Shown here: positions 26,512 to 34,853 of the stretch, one piece after another | How positions within the stretch are numbered: position 1 is the stretch's first letter | Layout: every line of letters begins with the position of its first letter | Assembly (NCBI GenBank): GCA_937958995.1 | Contig: CALGAP010000005.1 | Coordinates: forward strand, 1 to 64,000 | DNA from: an uncultured Chitinophagaceae bacterium | Lineage (GTDB): Bacteria > Bacteroidota > Bacteroidia > Chitinophagales > Chitinophagaceae | DNA length: 64,000 nt | Reading direction: 5' to 3' | Program-made: the position numbers and the translations under genes | The notes under the pieces: model-generated | The model's input: only the letters and a program-made list of their open reading frames with translations | Databases searched by the model: none | What the model was told of the DNA's origin: nothing

Positions 26512-28233
26512 ATGAGCAACCAGCAGAAACTAAGAAGCTACGATTGGTTTGGGAAGTCCGATAAGATGGGTTTTGTTCACCGCTCGTGGCTGCGCAACCA
26601 GGGATACCCCGATGATTATTTCAAGGGAAAACCCGTTATTGGTATATGCAACACATGGAGCGAACTAACGCCTTGTAACAGTCATTTACGCGATTTTGCC
26701 GAATTGGTGAAGCGCGGCGTCGCGGAGGCCGGTGGCTTTCCGCTGGAATTCCCGGTGACCTCACTGGGCGAGACGCTGATGCGACCCACCACTATGCTGT
26801 TTCGCAACCTGGCCGCAATGGACGTGGAAGAGACCATTCGCGCCAATCCCATAGACGGCGTAGTGTTACTAACGGGCTGCGATAAGACAACGCCCTCCAC
26901 CGTGATGGGGGCCTGTAGTGTGGACCTGCCTACCATTGTGGTACCTGGCGGACCGATGCTGAACGGCCGCTTCCGCGGTCAGTGTATCGGCTCGGGCACC
27001 TTCAACTGGCTCATCAAAGAGAAACAGTCTGTAGAACAATATACCGAGCAGGATATTCACGAAGTGGAAGTAGGCGTGGCGCGCAGCGCCGGCCACTGCA
27101 TGACCATGGGCACCGCCAGCACCATGGCCTGTATGGTAGAAGCTTTAGGGCTTACCCTTCCTGGTGCCGCAGCTATTCCGGCCGTTGACGCCCGGAAAAA
27201 ACTGCTGGCCCAGCTCTCCGGCAGAAGAATCGTGGAGATGGTGAAGGAAGACCTGAAGATTTCAAAAATACTTACCCGCCAGGCCTTCGAAAACGCCATC
27301 GTAGTAAATGCCGGCGTGGGCGGCAGTACCAACCTCATCATTCACCTGCTGGCCATTGCAGGAAGACTGGGCGTGCCGCTGGACCTGGAAGATTTTGACA
27401 AAATCGGAAGCAAGATACCCTTGCTGGCCAACCTGAAACCTTCCGGTCAGTTCCTGATGGAAGACTTCTACTATGCGGGCGGTCTTCCGGTGGTGATTAA
27501 TGAACTGAAAAAATTCCTGCATACCGATTGCATTACCGTGAATGGGAAGACCATTGGCGAGAATAACGCCGAAGCTCCCTGCTATAACCGCGAGGTGATT
27601 GCATCGATTGATAAACCCTTCCAGGAAAATGCAGGCATTGCGGTTTTGAAAGGCAACCTGTGCAAAGATGGCGCTATCATAAAACCATCAGCCGCTTCAA
27701 AAGAACTGATGAAACACCGCGGCCGCGCAGTAGTTTTTGAAACCATGGAAGACTATCACCAGCGCATTGACGATCCCAATCTTGATATAGATGAAAGTTG
27801 CGTGATTGTGTTGAAGAATGTAGGTCCTGTTGGTTATCCCGGTATGCCTGAGGTAGGCAATGTGGATTTACCGGAAAAACTATTGCGCAAAGGCGTACGC
27901 GATATGGTTCGCATTTCCGATGGCAGAATGAGTGGCACCGCGGCAGGAACCGTTGTCTTGCACGTATCTCCCGAATCGGCTATCGGTGGCGTGCTGGCAT
28001 TGGTGAAAGACGGTGATATGATTGAACTGGATGTGGAGAAAAGAACCCTGCACCTCGATGTCAGCGATGAAGAATTAGCACGACGAAAAGCGGCCTGGCA
28101 GCCACCGGCGCCTATGGCTACCCGTGGGTATGTGAAGTTTTATATCGATCATGTACAGCAAGCGCACCTGGGCGCCGACCTCGATTTGTTACGCGGTGGT
28201 TCAGGCTCGGAGGTCACAAGAGATCTGCATTGA
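26512..28233 (+). CDS. IlvD/Edd family sugar-acid dehydratase, likely [2Fe-2S] type
   Basis: A 573-residue dehydratase. Cys55 (WSELTPCN), Cys123 (LLTGCDKTTPS) and Cys196 (AGHCMTMGTAS) have the same 68- and 73-residue spacing that I recall for the cluster ligands of L-arabinonate dehydratase, and the length fits that sugar-acid branch rather than the shorter 6-phosphogluconate or branched-chain forms. Expected chemistry is removal of water from an aldonic acid to give a 2-keto-3-deoxy acid. The stop codon TGA directly abuts the stop of the convergent DUF4249 gene. Confidence 0.85.
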   Translation: MSNQQKLRSYDWFGKSDKMGFVHRSWLRNQGYPDDYFKGKPVIGICNTWSELTPCNSHLRDFAELVKRGVAEAGGFPLEFPVTSLGETLMRPTTMLFRNLAAMDVEETIRANPIDGVVLLTGCDKTTPSTVMGACSVDLPTIVVPGGPMLNGRFRGQCIGSGTFNWLIKEKQSVEQYTEQDIHEVEVGVARSAGHCMTMGTASTMACMVEALGLTLPGAAAIPAVDARKKLLAQLSGRRIVEMVKEDLKISKILTRQAFENAIVVNAGVGGSTNLIIHLLAIAGRLGVPLDLEDFDKIGSKIPLLANLKPSGQFLMEDFYYAGGLPVVINELKKFLHTDCITVNGKTIGENNAEAPCYNREVIASIDKPFQENAGIAVLKGNLCKDGAIIKPSAASKELMKHRGRAVVFETMEDYHQRIDDPNLDIDESCVIVLKNVGPVGYPGMPEVGNVDLPEKLLRKGVRDMVRISDGRMSGTAAGTVVLHVSPESAIGGVLALVKDGDMIELDVEKRTLHLDVSDEELARRKAAWQPPAPMATRGYVKFYIDHVQQAHLGADLDLLRGGSGSEVTRDLH

Positions 28234-29142
28234 TCATTTCACTTTTATAGTCCTGGTGCTGATACTAAAACCGCTGAAGCAGCCCACTACATTTTCGCCC
28301 TTGATATTACCCTCCAGTGTTACGGGGGTGGCGAAGGGTCCGCCATTGTCGCGGGCCTTGTTGAAGCTATCCCAGAATTTAAATACATCCCGCTGAACGC
28401 TGATGAGATGGTAATGCACTGTGTCGTCGATAATGTAACCATTATTGGGTGTCAGGCGCATATACTCACCATTGGTAAGATCGTCGGTGCCGGGTAAGAA
28501 GCGGTTATTACCAAAGGCGCCCCAGCCAAAGCTATTGCTGTGGTTGAAATTATTTCTCCAGTAAAAAAGCAGGGTATTACCAATGGTGTCGGGGTCTTTG
28601 TAATGAATGGTTAACCGCGCTTTTTTGTAAATGCTGTCCATAAAATAATTGCCGCTGGTAACGCTGTCGAGCTTCACCGGTTCGGGCAGACCGGTAATAG
28701 CGGTGTACCGGCTTCCTTTTATTTCGATATCGAGGAAATAATATTTCCCCGGTTTTCCTATCAATGCCTTCGACGGATCCTTGAACGCCATGCTGTCGAT
28801 ATATATGCCGGGAGCAAGTCCGCCGGGAATAGTAGGCACGTTGGTTTCTGTTAGCCGCTTCGTGGTAGAAGCATCCCATGAAATAGTACCATCGGCATTG
28901 GGCGTGCCTTCGGTAATGGAAACGAATGCACCCACCACCGGCAATCCCTGCCAGGAAGTGTCATAGTAATCCTGGCTATGCGTAAGCACCACGTAATTAG
29001 CCGTAGGCAGTTCGTTGTTGATATAAGCTTCCACAATCAATGGGCGCGGACCACAATTGAGCTCGATATAAAAATCACGCTCGCAGGCGCTGATCACCAC
29101 TCCCGCCATCAAAAACACGACATATGCAAATCTCCTCTTCAT
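28234..29142 (-). CDS. DUF4249 lipoprotein, partner of the adjacent TonB receptor
   Basis: A 302-residue lipoprotein with signal YVVFLMAGVVISAC (Cys near residue 20) and the start of the mature part RPLIVEAYINNELPTANYVV, typical of DUF4249. These genes are regularly found next to TonB-dependent receptors in Bacteroidota, and here the ATG lies only 4 bp after the stop of one. I infer a surface or periplasmic accessory role in the uptake system; no substrate is known. Confidence 0.82.
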   Translation of the reverse strand: MKRRFAYVVFLMAGVVISACERDFYIELNCGPRPLIVEAYINNELPTANYVVLTHSQDYYDTSWQGLPVVGAFVSITEGTPNADGTISWDASTTKRLTETNVPTIPGGLAPGIYIDSMAFKDPSKALIGKPGKYYFLDIEIKGSRYTAITGLPEPVKLDSVTSGNYFMDSIYKKARLTIHYKDPDTIGNTLLFYWRNNFNHSNSFGWGAFGNNRFLPGTDDLTNGEYMRLTPNNGYIIDDTVHYHLISVQRDVFKFWDSFNKARDNGGPFATPVTLEGNIKGENVVGCFSGFSISTRTIKVK

Positions 29143-29146
29143 CTTC

Positions 29147-31504
29147 TTAAAAGTTAAAGTTCCAGGTAACTGCAGGCGTTATTGGGAATAGAAAAACTTT
29201 TTTTGCTTCAACCTCACGTTCGTCTTCTTCCACTTTTATATAAATAAAATATGGATTGGCGCGGCTGTAAACATTGTAAATGCTGAAGTTCCAACTGCTC
29301 TTGAAACGTTTGGTGCTATTGGGTTTTGGTATGTAGGTAAACGCAATGTCCATCCTGTGATAGGCCGGCATGCGGTAACCGTTGATCTTATCGTACAGAC
29401 TGATATTGGTGAATACCGGTTTTTCTTCATGCCCATCGTAGCCGATTCGGTAGATAAACCTTCCGGTGGGCATGGTGATGGCATTACCGGTACCGTACAC
29501 AAACACGCCGGAAGCCGACCATTTCGGACTGATGGTATAGTTGGCCACCACGCTCAGATCGTGCGTGCGGTCGTAGCGATAGGGAAATGGTTTGCCCTTG
29601 TTCAGTTCAGGGAATGTTCTTTCAGTACGACTGAGCGTGTAACCAATCCAGCCGGTAAGCGCTCCCCTTTTCTTTTGCACAAACAATTCCACACCATAAG
29701 CTCTGCCTTTACCGAATATCATTTCACCTTCCAGGTTGGTGTTGAGCAGCAATCGTGCGCCGGGTTTGAATTCAAGTTGATTAGAAAGTGTTTTGTAATA
29801 CGCTTCCACGCTGAACTCGTACATGCCATTGGCAAAATTTCTGAAATAGCCGGCTGCCACCTGGTCGGCAATACCGGGCTTTACCAATTGACTGCTGGGA
29901 ATCCACAGGTCGCCGGGAAAGGTAGCGGCGCTGGTTGTTGCCAGGTGCAGGTATTGTGCCGTGCGGGTGTAAGAAAGCTTTATGCTGCTGTGATTTTCCA
30001 ATTCATACAGCAGGCTGATGCGTGGCTCAGGATAATGATATTCCGCAATCTTTTCGCCAGCCCTATAACTATTTGTCTCGCCGGTGGCGCGTCCTTCCAA
30101 AGTGTATTGTTTAAATTCTGTGGGGCCCACCTGCGCGAAATAACTATAGCGTAAGCCGGCAATCAGATTCAGTTTAGGCAACACATCAATTTCGCCGCTT
30201 ACATAAGCTGCCGCTTCGTGCGCAAACTGATCTTTTACCTGGTTCTTGAATTCCTGCACACCGCTGTTGCTGCTGCCTGCGCCCGGCCTGAAATTGTGCC
30301 AGGTATATTGCAGGCCCCATTTCCATTTCAGGTAATTGTTTTGTGTAAATATCCAGTCGTTCTTGGCCTGGTAATCGGTAAGTCCGGACGAGAATTGAAA
30401 GCCGTTGGTGCCGTAAGTGATCTTCGTATCGAGATCGAAATTGTTGCAGAGTACAGACAACTCGTGTTTAATTTTTTCACTCACCTGCTGCTTCCAGCTC
30501 AGACCCGCGAGCGTATTTCCCCAAACGGCATTGAAATACCGGTCGCGGTTATCATTATCATCATCGTCTACAAAACTGAAATCATCGATACCGGTATAAA
30601 AAGTAAAATCCAGTTTGTTGTTTTTGTTGATGATGAAATCTGCCTTGGCATTGATGTCACCAAAATAATATCCGTTCTTGCCGATCTTATCTTTCGCGAC
30701 CAGTTTTGCAACCTGGTCAATATACGTACGCCGCGCACTTACGATGAATGAAGAACGTCCCTTGATGATCGGGCCTTCAAGTGATAAGCGTGAAGAGATA
30801 AGACCAATACCACCACTACCTTTTATCGAATCCTTATTTCCGTCGCGTGAGGTTACTGAGATCACACTGCTAAGTCTGCCGCCATACACTGCAGGTATGC
30901 CGCCTTTTATTACTTCAATATCTTTTATTGCTTCGCCGTTGAACACGCTGAAGAAGCCCAGCAGGTGATTGGGATTATACACCGGTATGCCATCGAGTAA
31001 TACCAGGTTCTGATCGGGGCCGCCGCCGCGCACATATATGCCTGCGCTGGCTTCACCGCCATTCTTCACACCTGGTAAAAGTGTGATTGATTTCAGAGGA
31101 TCAACTTCACCCAATACTACCGGCAATTTTCGCAACTGATTGATGCCGATATTCTGTATGCTCATCTGGTTGCGATATACGTTTCTGCTTGCAGTGACAA
31201 CCACATTGCCAAGCAGGCTCTCGCGCGGAGTGAGCACCACCTGCAGCAATGTATCCCTGGTAAGTCTGAAATTTGTTTTGAATAGGTAATAACCAACTGA
31301 GCTTACTATAAGATCATATTTGCCGGAAGGAAGTTTGATGGAAAATTTTCCTGAGGTATCAACAATGCTCTCCATTTTATTGATGCGGATGGTAGCATTG
31401 CCAAGAGGCAATTCCGCGCTGTCTGCAACAAATAAAGTAACAGTATGCTGGGCCAGGCAATTCTCAAAAGCAACAATCAGCAATAACCAAAGCGCGTATC
31501 TCAT
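29147..31504 (-). CDS. TonB-dependent receptor with carboxypeptidase-like regulatory domain
   Basis: A 785-residue outer-membrane receptor. Signal peptide about 1-19 (LWLLLIVAFENCLAQ), regulatory domain 20-110 (ATIRINKMESIVDTSGKF), plug 120-240 (NIGINQLRKLPVVLGEVDPL, PGVKNGGEASAGIYVRGGG, NLVLLDGIPVYNPNHLLG), then a beta-barrel ending in a terminal NFNF. The plug pattern is that of receptors paired with DUF4249 lipoproteins, and the DUF4249 gene follows directly. I start at 31504, since the 25 codons upstream do not look like a signal. Confidence 0.88.
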   Translation of the reverse strand: MRYALWLLLIVAFENCLAQHTVTLFVADSAELPLGNATIRINKMESIVDTSGKFSIKLPSGKYDLIVSSVGYYLFKTNFRLTRDTLLQVVLTPRESLLGNVVVTASRNVYRNQMSIQNIGINQLRKLPVVLGEVDPLKSITLLPGVKNGGEASAGIYVRGGGPDQNLVLLDGIPVYNPNHLLGFFSVFNGEAIKDIEVIKGGIPAVYGGRLSSVISVTSRDGNKDSIKGSGGIGLISSRLSLEGPIIKGRSSFIVSARRTYIDQVAKLVAKDKIGKNGYYFGDINAKADFIINKNNKLDFTFYTGIDDFSFVDDDDNDNRDRYFNAVWGNTLAGLSWKQQVSEKIKHELSVLCNNFDLDTKITYGTNGFQFSSGLTDYQAKNDWIFTQNNYLKWKWGLQYTWHNFRPGAGSSNSGVQEFKNQVKDQFAHEAAAYVSGEIDVLPKLNLIAGLRYSYFAQVGPTEFKQYTLEGRATGETNSYRAGEKIAEYHYPEPRISLLYELENHSSIKLSYTRTAQYLHLATTSAATFPGDLWIPSSQLVKPGIADQVAAGYFRNFANGMYEFSVEAYYKTLSNQLEFKPGARLLLNTNLEGEMIFGKGRAYGVELFVQKKRGALTGWIGYTLSRTERTFPELNKGKPFPYRYDRTHDLSVVANYTISPKWSASGVFVYGTGNAITMPTGRFIYRIGYDGHEEKPVFTNISLYDKINGYRMPAYHRMDIAFTYIPKPNSTKRFKSSWNFSIYNVYSRANPYFIYIKVEEDEREVEAKKVFLFPITPAVTWNFNF

Positions 31505-31922
31505 ACCCCACGTTAGTTTTCTTAGGTTGACAAGTGTCTTGTAATTTACTAGTTCGTTTGCATAACTAAGGGCAAACACTCAAGAAAAATTTTCATTCCC
31601 AAAGCGGTCCATTTTTTTCCTAAGCAGGGAAAAAACCTGGTGGATTTTTTATTGAAGAAAAAGGCCTGAAATAATTTCTTTGGCGCTGAGGATGTGTCAT
31701 TTAGACAATTCCACCATCGCTTTTGCCCGTTCCTCATTTCCCGTTTACCTCCGATCAATATCAGGTGGACAGATGACCGCGATCGCGGTTTTTGCCAATT
31801 CACCGCCATAAACTTGCCGGTAAAACTGTACTGCCGGCTTGTGAACAGAAACCGCCTTGTGTTGGTTTTGTATAGGGTAGCATGGGGAACAGAAATTGCA
31901 GCCCCAACATTTTTGGATGTAT

Positions 31923-32822
31923 ATGGAATACAAAGATTACTATAAGATATTGGGCGTTGATAAAAAGGCTTCGCAGGACGAAATAAAAAAAGCTTACCGC
32001 AAGTTGGCGGTACAATACCATCCCGATAAGAATCCGGGTAATAAGCAGGCAGAGGAAAAATTCAAGCAGATTAATGAAGCGTATGAGGTGCTGGGCGATC
32101 CGGAGAAGCGAAAGAAATATGATGAGTTGGGTGAAAACTGGAGCCGCTTTGGTCAGCAGCACCAATCGCAGCCCGGTGGTGGCTTTTATTACGAAGGCGA
32201 CTGGAGTGATTTGTTTGGCGGCAACGGTGGCGCTTTTTCTGATTTCTTCGAGACTTTCTTTGGATCGCGCAGCCGGAGCAAGGGCCGTACGCGCACGCAA
32301 TACAAGGGTCATGACTATGAAACCGAAATAGAATTTTCCCTGGAAGAAGCATACCACGGCACCAGCCGCATTGTGCAATTGCAGCATGAAAAGCTACGCA
32401 TCACCATCAAGCCCGGCGCTTACGATGGCCAGCTGTTGCGCATCAAAGGCAAGGGTGCTCCCGGCAGCGGCGGCCAGCGCGGCGATTTATACGTTCGATT
32501 GCGCATTGGTCCCCACCCTGCTTTTATCAGAAAGAACGACGACCTGTACACGGCGCAAACCATCGACCTGTACACAGCGGTTTTGGGCGGCGACAGCCTC
32601 ATTGAAACCTTCGACGGCAAACTGAAAGTGAAGATACCTGCGGGTTCGCAAAACGGCAGCACCATCAGGCTGAAGGGTAAGGGTATGCCGGTGTATGGAC
32701 AAGCCGGCCGTTATGGCGACCTGTACCTGCAAATAAACGTGCTGATACCGCAAACGCTGACCAGGGAAGAAAGAGAACTGTTTGAAAAATTACGCAACAT
32801 GCAACAGGTAAAAGCTAACTGA
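31923..32822 (+). CDS. J-domain co-chaperone, CbpA/DnaJ class B
   Basis: A 299-residue co-chaperone for DnaK. The N-terminal J domain has the essential HPD (VQYHPDKNPGN). A Gly/Phe-rich stretch (GGGFYYEGDWSDLFGGNGGA) follows, then two C-terminal peptide-binding barrels and the dimerisation end. There is no Cys-rich zinc domain, so it is CbpA-like rather than a full DnaJ. I start at 31923 (MEYKDYYKIL). A small unknown gene follows after 18 bp. Confidence 0.9.
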   Translation: MEYKDYYKILGVDKKASQDEIKKAYRKLAVQYHPDKNPGNKQAEEKFKQINEAYEVLGDPEKRKKYDELGENWSRFGQQHQSQPGGGFYYEGDWSDLFGGNGGAFSDFFETFFGSRSRSKGRTRTQYKGHDYETEIEFSLEEAYHGTSRIVQLQHEKLRITIKPGAYDGQLLRIKGKGAPGSGGQRGDLYVRLRIGPHPAFIRKNDDLYTAQTIDLYTAVLGGDSLIETFDGKLKVKIPAGSQNGSTIRLKGKGMPVYGQAGRYGDLYLQINVLIPQTLTREERELFEKLRNMQQVKAN

Positions 32823-32840
32823 CAATAAAACTGATGTAAT

Positions 32841-33197
32841 ATGGCTACTGTAGAACTCATTCGCTATGGCTTTGGCTTGCACAGTGTGGCCGACGATTTT
32901 GAAGATTTGTTGCGCAGCCTCGAACTCACTTACAGCACGCGTCACCTTGCCGCGGCAGGGCTCACCGCCTCAGAAATCGGCATGGCAATTACTGCCGCCA
33001 TCCGCGTGTGCCGTCTAAATGAAATTGATCCCACTAACCATTTCCGCTCGCGCTATATTTTCGACGAACGCAAACATGACCTATATACCGAGTGGAGAAT
33101 GACGCGCCAGGGTTTTGCGCTGGCCATTATGCATGCGCCAAATATTACACCCGCCATTGCAAGATGGCAATGGGAACTGGTGAATGGGGTGGAGTAA
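32841..33197 (+). CDS. unknown 118-aa protein downstream of the J protein
   Basis: A helical protein of 118 residues with no signal peptide, span or motif that I recognise. It sits 18 bp after the J-protein gene, where some bacteria carry a chaperone modulator (CbpM). Its sequence does not look like CbpM, which has a MerR-like N-terminus, so I do not assign that name. Composition and frame integrity support a real gene. Confidence 0.6.
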   Translation: MATVELIRYGFGLHSVADDFEDLLRSLELTYSTRHLAAAGLTASEIGMAITAAIRVCRLNEIDPTNHFRSRYIFDERKHDLYTEWRMTRQGFALAIMHAPNITPAIARWQWELVNGVE

Positions 33198-33266
33198 TTG
33201 AATATCGGTGTTTGCAATTGAAGTTCACGACCACCGAAAACGACTTCGATATGGGAATGAAGTATT

Positions 33267-33294
33267 AAGACATTTACAAATTTGAAAATGTCTT
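33267..33294 (+). terminator. hairpin between the J-protein operon and the fucosidase
   Basis: A 9-bp perfect stem (33267-33275 with 33286-33294) with a 10-base loop is followed by ACTTTTATTT. It would end the upstream operon, but it is only 13 bp from the fucosidase start, so it may also affect that mRNA. Confidence 0.5.
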
Positions 33295-33307
33295 ACTTTT
33301 ATTTCCT

Positions 33308-34765
33308 ATGAAAAAAACACCCTTCCTGCTGCTTGCCATGTTTGCATTTTCATTCTGCACGGCTCAGCCATTTCAACCCAACTGGGAGTCTCTCAACACA
33401 CGAAAAATTCCCGAATGGTTTCACAACGATAAATTCGGCATCTTCATTCACTGGGGATTGTATTCTGTTCCTGCTTATGCGCCAGTGATTCCAAACAGTG
33501 GCTATAGTTATTCCGAATGGTATTGGCGCCGCATCAGAACGGATAAGCGCGAGGAGTTTGTGGATTTTCATAACAAAAATTTCGGCGAGAACTTTCCTTA
33601 TGAACATTTCGAGCCGATGTTCAGGGCCGAACTTTTCGACCCGCAGCAGTGGGCCGGGGTGTTCAAAAATTCAGGAGCCCGGTACGTGGTGCTTACTTCC
33701 AAACATCATGAAGGTTATTGTCTCTGGCCCAGTGCAGAAGCCGACAAAACCTGGGGTCGCCCATGGAATGCCGTCTCCGGCACGCCTCGCCGCGATTTGC
33801 TCGGTGATCTCACTAACGCGGTCCGCGCCGCGGGATTGAAAATGGGTTTTTATTATTCACTGTACGAATGGTACAACCCGCTTTGGCTGTATGATAAGAA
33901 GCGCTACATCGCTGAACACATGACGCCACAATTCAAGGACCTGGTCACTAAATACAAGCCCTCGGTGATCTTTTCCGACGGAGAATGGGACTTACCCGAC
34001 ACTGCCTGGAAGAGCGAGGAATTGCTGGCCTGGCTGTTCAACGAATCGCCCGTTGCCAAAGAAGTGGTTGTAAATGACCGCTGGGGCATCAATACCCGCG
34101 AAAAAAATACCGGCGCCACCTACAGCACTTCGGAATATGGCGGTGGCATGGATGCCAGCCGCATCTGGGAAGAAAGCCAGGGTATTGGTCACTCTTACGG
34201 CTACAACAGAAACGAAAAACTGGAAGACTATAAGTCCGGCCGCGAACTGATCCTGATGCTGGTTGACATCGTGAGCCGCGGCGGTAACTTGTTGCTCGAT
34301 ATTGGTCCCACGGCCGACGGCCGCATTCCTGTCATTATGCAGGAGCGCCTCAAAGAAATGGGCGACTGGCTGAAGGTAAACGGCGGAGCCATCTACGGCA
34401 CCACTGCCCTGCCCGAGCCTTATCAATGGACTGCAGGCCCGAGGCCGGAGAAGAAAGGTAAAAGTTTTATGGCAGGCTACAGTGCAGCGAAACTAACAGA
34501 ACCCAGGAAGGACACAGCATACGTGGAAGCGTTTTTTACCAAAAAAGGAAAGGATCTGTACTGTATACTGCCCCGGTTTATGAGTGAGTTCAGGTTGCGC
34601 GGAAAGAATTTGCCGGCGGGGACGACGGTCAGCATCATGGGAAGCACGGCGAAGGTGAACTTTAGAAACAGCGGCCCGGATGCTTTGATAGATCTGTCGA
34701 AACTGAAACCGGGCGAAGTGCCGGGGGAATTGTTGGTGTTAAAGCTGGGGAATGCTTTGAGGTAG
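33308..34765 (+). CDS. alpha-L-fucosidase, glycoside hydrolase family 29
   Basis: A 485-residue exported enzyme that removes terminal alpha-L-fucose. Signal peptide 1-19 ends FCTAQ. The GH29 barrel is seen in KFGIFIHWGLYSVPAYAP, VVLTSKHHEGYCLW and IFSDGEWDLP; Asp224 in the last is in the place of the family nucleophile. The C-terminal 110 residues form the usual small beta domain. No polysaccharide-utilisation genes (SusC/SusD pair) are adjacent, so it is an isolated hydrolase. Confidence 0.9.
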   Translation: MKKTPFLLLAMFAFSFCTAQPFQPNWESLNTRKIPEWFHNDKFGIFIHWGLYSVPAYAPVIPNSGYSYSEWYWRRIRTDKREEFVDFHNKNFGENFPYEHFEPMFRAELFDPQQWAGVFKNSGARYVVLTSKHHEGYCLWPSAEADKTWGRPWNAVSGTPRRDLLGDLTNAVRAAGLKMGFYYSLYEWYNPLWLYDKKRYIAEHMTPQFKDLVTKYKPSVIFSDGEWDLPDTAWKSEELLAWLFNESPVAKEVVVNDRWGINTREKNTGATYSTSEYGGGMDASRIWEESQGIGHSYGYNRNEKLEDYKSGRELILMLVDIVSRGGNLLLDIGPTADGRIPVIMQERLKEMGDWLKVNGGAIYGTTALPEPYQWTAGPRPEKKGKSFMAGYSAAKLTEPRKDTAYVEAFFTKKGKDLYCILPRFMSEFRLRGKNLPAGTTVSIMGSTAKVNFRNSGPDALIDLSKLKPGEVPGELLVLKLGNALR

Positions 34766-34787
34766 GTGAAAATGTGTGAGCTATAAG

Positions 34788-34823
34788 GGAACTACCCTCC
34801 AGCTTATTTGTAAGGGTAGTTCC
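34788..34823. terminator. bidirectional terminator-like hairpin
   Basis: A perfect 11-bp stem, 34788-34798 with 34813-34823, and a 14-base loop lie between the convergent fucosidase and peptidase genes. There is no strong T run on either side, so the symmetrical position is the main support. Confidence 0.6.
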
Positions 34824-34853
34824 ACTCAAGCCTAAATTTGTTATTGATCTTTT

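Noticed and set aside
29142..29147. SusC/SusD polysaccharide utilisation pair at the TonB receptors
   Set aside because: Neither receptor has a SusD-like partner; the second is paired with DUF4249, the first stands alone.
32841..33197. Assignment of the small gene after the J protein as CbpM
   Set aside because: Position fits, but the sequence lacks the MerR-like features of CbpM.
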